DNA of 64,000 nt from Trema orientale. Its lineage: Eukaryota > Streptophyta > Magnoliopsida > Rosales > Cannabaceae. The stretch lies in contig JXTC01000054.1 in assembly GCA_002914845.1 (NCBI GenBank), positions 151,466 through 215,465 on the forward strand, in the 5' to 3' direction. The notes beneath the pieces are model-generated. The model was not told where the DNA came from and did not search any database. It saw nothing but the letters and a program-made list of their open reading frames with translations. Within the stretch, counting starts at the first letter, position 1. Every line of letters starts with the position of its first letter. Below are positions 58,683-64,000 of this stretch, in pieces. A program made the translations under genes and the position numbers.

Positions 58683-59792
58683 CTTTCTTTCTTTACATTT
58701 TTTCAGTTGACCACTGTCAGATATTTGTTATTTGGGATATCTTTTATGAAATAAATATTTCTTTGTCCATTTTGTTGTGACATGATATCTGAATTTTAGT
58801 ACACACACATATATAAACTATGACTGGTTTAAAGTATGCAAACGGGTAATGATTATCTCTCTTACACGAGAAATCACCTTTGGCGCTAGTCGGCGAGCAA
58901 AGATGAGACACTTCGCTTATAGTGCAAAGATTGTGAATTAAGTATCGCCTTGGAAAGAGCCAAGATGAGATCTTAGAAGATCGACTATGGATAAACTGTT
59001 GTTCCCACTATCCATATATGACCCGTTAGATAGCCAGATGCGAAACTCAATATGGCGCTAGAATAAAGCGAGCATATAAAGAATTCGAGTCAGGCGCTTG
59101 AAGGTGACTGGACTAAGATCTGTACGGTGTTTTAGGAAGGGGGCATACACTCCTTTTAAAGGAGTATCCCACCGTAGCATGTGTTTTATACCACATGTGC
59201 TTAAGCGACCAAAATAAGGAAGTGAAAGAATGGATCCCTGCTTCTTCACTGTGTGAGTCCTTATAGATCATTATACTTGATCTCATACTTTATTGTGCCC
59301 TATGTGACTTTTGACTGTTTCATGAAGTGGAGGTTTGATATATGCTACTTTGACATGTCTCCTATGGTTATGATTGATTCGACCTAAAGGGACATTGTTG
59401 GGAAAGCAATTAGACCAAAGCTAATTGATTCGAGGACGAAAGGAAGATTATTTAGTAATACATCCAAGTTTTATTTTTACTGTCGATAAATTATATCGCT
59501 ACTGGGTATAGCAGTATAATTGTGAACATAAGTACGAGACGGGTCTTTGAATAGCTCCCAAATATAGATATGAGGGATTGGAGGTACTAGATCCGATGTA
59601 GCTGAATAAGTCTAGGGCATAACGAGACACTTAGGGATGTTCTATGCTGGTCCTCATAAGATTTGGTATAGTACTCCCGAACTTTCTTTTGCAGGTGGCT
59701 CGACGATCGCACTGCTCATTAGCCAAGTATGAATGGAATTATTGGTAGGACGATGATGAGAGATATCATGCACACTATGTGCGAGTGGGAGA
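58683..59792 (+). other. 3' untranslated part of the copia element
   Basis: About 1.1 kb between the end of RNase H and the LTR, with no open frame of note. It ends in a purine-rich tract, GCGAGTGGGAGA, just before 59793, the likely start point of plus-strand DNA synthesis. Confidence 0.65.
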
Positions 59793-60238
59793 TGTTAGAC
59801 TCTTGGCCCAAATTCCTATTGGACGCCCATAGTTGGTGCATGGCCCAAATTGGATTAGATTACGTATCAGATAAGATATTTTGAGTAGAATATCTTATAG
59901 GCCTCTATTAATTAGGGATATTTTTCCTATTCTTTAGGGATAAGGAAAGATCCTTATTTGAATAGAAAAGATACGTATTCTCTCCTATTAATTCATTAAT
60001 TGACAGGCCTGAGTATAGTACAGTACAGAAATAATACGCTCTCTCCTCTCTCTCTCTCTCTCTACCAAAAGAATTCCAGTGAGTGCTCTTGAGTGGTGGA
60101 ATCTATAGTGGTTGTTCTTGTAACGCCACTAACCGCGCGGTTAACAAAGAGAAGTCTTTCTACAACGGACGTGAGGCACCAAGGCGATTCCTATACCGGC
60201 GGTAGGTTTGAGGATTCATCCGGCACCACCGCCAACCA
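59793..60238 (+). repeat. First 3' LTR copy (A), cut at an N
   Basis: Starts TGTTAGACTC after the purine tract and follows the 5' LTR to CACCGCCAACCA, lacking the last 11 bases or so before the N at 60239. It differs from the 5' LTR at many positions (for example GGATAAGGAAAGATCC against GGATATGGGAATATCC). Confidence 0.88.
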
Positions 60239-60239
60239 N

Positions 60240-63200
60240 TGATAGGCCTCTATTAATTAGGGATATTTTTCCTATTCTTTAGGGATATGGGAATATCCTT
60301 ATTTGAATAGAAAAGATACGTACGCTCTCTATTTAATTCATTAATTGACAGGCCTGAGTATGGTACTGTAACATCCCCTAGCATAACCCTATGACTACGC
60401 AGGTCAAACTAGGAAGTGTTACTCTTTTTTAAACCATATTTTAAATTTTTACCAAAAAAGTGGGCCAAATTTATACTTTTCGAGCTCTAAAACAAAAGAA
60501 AATGTGTGGTATTACTTTTTAAAAGTCTCTTTACATAATGTACAAATAAAAATTCTTATCAGTTTATCTTGCCATCAACAGTTATATTTACAACACACCA
60601 AAATATCAAAATACAAAGAAAGCATCGCCCACAAGTCAAGCTCGTCTACATTTATATGATCATGGTGACAAGAAAGCGTGCTAGCCAACCAGCAGCTCTA
60701 CACATCAAAAACTTCCTCACCTGCATCACAGGAACTACATGAGCTAATGCTCAGTAAGTAAAGACTATACATGCTCATGATTGTGTCTCATGCATATACT
60801 TTATTAAAATTCCCATTGTACTCTTTCCTTCATAACTTTTCATTTTAATGCACTTTTCTTAGAAAACCTTTCTTTATACGGCCCTTGAGTACGTTACAAA
60901 GTCGCGGCAGTCGGTAGGCCGTGCCCACCTGTGCGGGAAGGAAACACACAGCCAATGTGAACCATACCTACCCAACGCAGACCGACTAAGTAATGCACCA
61001 ATCTCATAGCACAATGCTCAGTCCAAGCAGTCGGTAAGCCGTGCCCACTTATGCGGGAAGGACACCTTTGCAAACCATACTTACCCAACGCAGATAGACT
61101 AAATACTGTACTTAAAACATATCTCATAAAATCAGTACAATGGTACTACTTTAAATCCAATGCGTGGGAAACTTCATTTCTTTGAAAATCATGCTTAAAT
61201 GATAATGTCATGCTTATGTCTTTCATGAACAAAACAACAACCATATAATTAATATAATACATATAAGCATGTAGGAGAACATCTTGTATCTACTACTGTT
61301 CTTGTGATGCAGTTAAAATAAATCTTTACTTACCTTGTGTCCGGTAGAAAAGATAGTGGAAAGGGTCAGTATCCTTTGTGGCAAGATGTGTGGAGGACCT
61401 GATATCAATTTTATCACTAAGATGATTACTACAATGTACAATGCTTAAAGAAAACAACCCTAAGCTAAAATCACAACTTTCACAAAATAAGAAAGCCTAA
61501 TCTCAAAATGAACCGAAATGTCACCTACTTTCATAAAAACTAGTCTATTTGCTCCTAAATGGTACCATTTGGTTTTAAAAGTATTTGGACAGCACCTCTC
61601 CTATTTCTAGGACATTCCCACATCTTTTAAATCATGGTTGAAGACCTGCAATAATAATCCACAAGCCAGTTCCCACATAAACACCTCAAAGAGGATCATT
61701 TAGAACATCATAAGAGTACCTGAATTCCTTTCGGTTTAGACAAAGCTTAGAATCATTTTCACACTTCCATACCATCACAACCAACCACAAAATGAGTGTA
61801 ATTATTATTAGAATTAATAAAATATATACTCCAAACATAGAAAATCAAATCACCAATACCAAGAAATGAAATCTATTACACATGAAAACACATAAATCCC
61901 TAAATAGCAACTTTGGGGCTTTAAGTCTAACTTTAATCCTCCACTTAAATTATTTATTTCCAGCAATATTTAAGGTTCCTAGGAGTTTTATTCATCAAAT
62001 AAAAGCTTTGGTTTAAGGGCTGGAACAAGAAAAATCAACTAAAAACTCAAAATCCCAATTAAGCCTCACCTTGACTAGTTTGAGCTTTTGTTGAAACTCT
62101 TGCCTTCTACCTCCACCAAAATGATTCCCAAGGCTTAGAATCTGATTTTAGGACTTAAGAATACCTGAGGAGACCATTATTTAAGTGAAAACAAATAGAG
62201 AATTGAAATTAAAGGAAAAGACCTAGAAAGAAAAATTAGTAGAACTACCTTGACTAGTCTTGATCTATCTTGCTTTCTAGAGCTCCAACTTTAGTTCTAT
62301 CACTTGGTAACTCTTGGAAATGGATAAGGGATGTTGAGAGAAGTCTAAAACTGAGTTGGAAAGTCTCAGGTCGTGGCTGGAGAGAAAGGGGAAAGAAATG
62401 ACCAGATTTGTTCAAAAATCAATACTTAATGACTAAGGAAAGGTATAACTTAAATTCTAAGGGGTATTTTGGGTATTTCACTCCTTAACTATCCATGTGG
62501 CAAGCTTTAAATAACTCTTTGCTTACTTACCACGTTGCTGCCCATTCCTATACACTCAAGTGTAAACAAAAATGGTGAAACCTAGCTTAAAGGATCAAAT
62601 CTAGTCATACTTTGACTTATGATCCTATATAGCCAATCTTATTGTAATACGTTAGAACTTAGCCCCATAACCAACCATTAAGCATAAAAATAAGTCACTT
62701 AGACTTTAATTAATAATGCAAACATAATATCAATGCCTAATTAATAGAATGCACAAAATTAACATTACGCGATTAAGCTGAATCTAAGCTAGCTTAGTGC
62801 AACTAAACACTAATTTAGTACAGTGACTGCCACCTCGTGCTTACCTGGGCCAAAAATAAAATTCTATAAATGAGTCCTAAACATTAAATTAAAGCTATTT
62901 GACGTGTTAAATGTCAGTGAATTTGACTCCGAAAAGCGTGAAAAATGCATTTTACCGAAAAACTACCATTTGACCATATTATCAACAAACTTGATCTTAA
63001 TGCATGTGCATATAGTATCACTATTCATAAATGTATTCTTTGTTCCCTTCACACACCAAACTCTCTTTCTGAGCGTACTGAGCCTTTACACTGCATGGTA
63101 GCACTTTGACAAATATTAGTACAATAACACATATCAAAAATATTTAACACTTAAGAATGAGCAATTTACTATAAAGGTAATTCTAGTCTCTTGATATGTC

Positions 63201-63489
63201 TATCATGTAATATGAACATGTTTACTATTGGCTTATTATGCCTGTGAGAATCTTGGGCATTACAGGTACAGAAATAATACGCTCTCTCCTCTCTCTCTCT
63301 CTCTACAAAAAGAATTCCAGTGAGTACTCTTGAGTGGTGGAATCTATAGTAGTTATTCTTGTAACGCCACTAACCGTGAGTTTACAAAGAGAAGTCTTTC
63401 TACAACGGACGTGAGGCACCAAGGCGATTCCTATACCGGCGGTAGGTTTGAGGATTCATCCGGCACCACCGCCAACCACGCTTCCGACA
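60240..63489 (+). repeat. Second 3' LTR copy (B), split by a solo LTR
   Basis: 60240-60366 is identical to the corresponding stretch of the 5' LTR (starting at its base 95). 63265-63489 continues after the insertion to the LTR end TTCCGACA. The first 94 bases or so are missing at the N. The GAATC duplication is at the end of this copy, not of copy A. Confidence 0.85.
60367..63264. mobile_element. Solo LTR, 2898 bp, nested in the copia LTR
   Basis: It starts TGTAACATCCCC and ends GGGCATTACA, and is flanked by GGTAC on both sides (60362-60366 and 63265-63269). There is no primer site, coding region or second LTR, so it is most simply a solo LTR of a large gypsy-type element left by LTR-LTR recombination. 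Inside are two copies of a unit of about 120 bp with GCAGTCGGTA(G/A)GCCGTGCCCAC and TGCGGGAAGGA (about 60,905 and 61,028). No gene is recognised. Confidence 0.85.
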
Positions 63490-63494
63490 GAATC

Positions 63495-64000
63495 TCAATT
63501 ATATATACTACTCAAGCAAATTTTAAGGATAGTACACATATAGTTTGTTTAAGCGTCTCTTCTTCCACTTTTCTTCCTAACCTTTTGGAGGGCCTAGTCA
63601 AAAAGACACGTCTTTCAGCCAAAAGAGGGGAAAAAAAAAGTCAAAAGGATACGTCCAATGTTGAATATTGCCTATATATACTGAGCAAAAAAAAGAATAT
63701 TGCCTATATATATACAATAACACAAAAGATAATGTTTATATTCACTACACACGTAAAAAGAACCATAATAACCATGGGAGTTTATGACCGAGCTTGGATT
63801 CTCTCTCTTAAAGGATGTCAGTAAACAAACCAAAGTGCATATAAATATGAGTGATGTGTGCATTTGCGCTTTTTTCCCCCCTTTTATTTGCGAATTCGTA
63901 TAATTATATATCCTATGCTTTGACAAAGTATGTACTACTGCTAGCATAATTGGCAATTCAACTTGTAATGTTCCATCACTTTTCCCCTTGCTGAATGGAT
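63495..64000. other. Flank to the right of the copia element, probably Bet v 1-like gene intron
   Basis: By the target duplication this continues the sequence left of 52288, so it should be intron of the minus-strand Bet v 1-like gene. It contains two copies of GAATATTGCCTATATATA (about 63,664 and 63,696). No exon is recognised up to the window end. Confidence 0.5.

Larger units (their letters stand above)
52288..63489 (+). mobile_element. Ty1/copia retrotransposon with nested insertions, target duplication GAATC
   Basis: A 5' LTR (52288-52728) is followed by a primer site, a long leader with MITEs, gag (55030), decayed pol, a purine-rich tract and two LTR-type segments at the 3' end. The outermost ends TGTTGG and CCGACA are flanked by GAATC on both sides (52283-52287 and 63490-63494). 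A 2.9-kb solo LTR lies inside the last LTR. Reading-frame stops and two Ns show that it is inactive and partly misassembled. Confidence 0.92.

Overview
The window looks like nuclear DNA of a flowering plant, probably a eudicot. It is AT-rich, its genes are split by GT-AG introns, and most of it is layered transposable elements typical of plants: Ty1/copia and Ty3/gypsy LTR elements, a Helitron, hAT-like and Tourist-like elements, and other MITEs. I cannot name the species. The few host genes occupy a small share of the 64 kb.

Layout. 1-3853: 5' half of a decayed Ty1/copia element on the minus strand (LTR, primer site, structured leader, gag-protease-integrase with stops), cut by the window edge. 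3854-7587: AT-rich repeats and a 188-bp Tourist-like MITE. 7588-15833: the gene-bearing island. It holds a membrane-anchored acidic protein (minus), a small conserved three-exon protein (plus) with a gypsy integrase scrap in its first intron, and a six-exon PLP-dependent cysteine-synthase-like enzyme (minus) convergent with it. 15834-24838: repeats and MITEs, including a probable 4.5-kb hAT-like composite with a 713-bp hAT element inside it. 25342-28000: Athila-like LTR, primer site and gag remnant with little else. 29176-35157: 3' part of a Sirevirus-like copia element ending in a 1.1-kb LTR. 35658 to at least 44336: a degraded Helitron on the minus strand with Rep/helicase and an RPA70-like gene; tandem repeats to about 48,900 may be its 5' part. 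50419-50838: a small intact gene for a secreted repeat protein. 52054-52270: last exon of a Bet v 1/major-latex-like gene, with a copia element (52288-63489, target duplication GAATC) in its intron 17 bp from the splice acceptor. That element carries three MITEs, a 90-bp perfect palindrome, a GC-rich block, a decayed gag-pol, an extra LTR copy and a 2.9-kb solo LTR with its own duplication GGTAC.

The host genes show no operon-like relation to each other. The most unusual items are the three copia leader hairpins with an identical loop and compensating stems, the secreted repeat protein, the insertion beside the Bet v 1 acceptor, the long palindrome, and single-N positions that coincide with sequence discontinuities.
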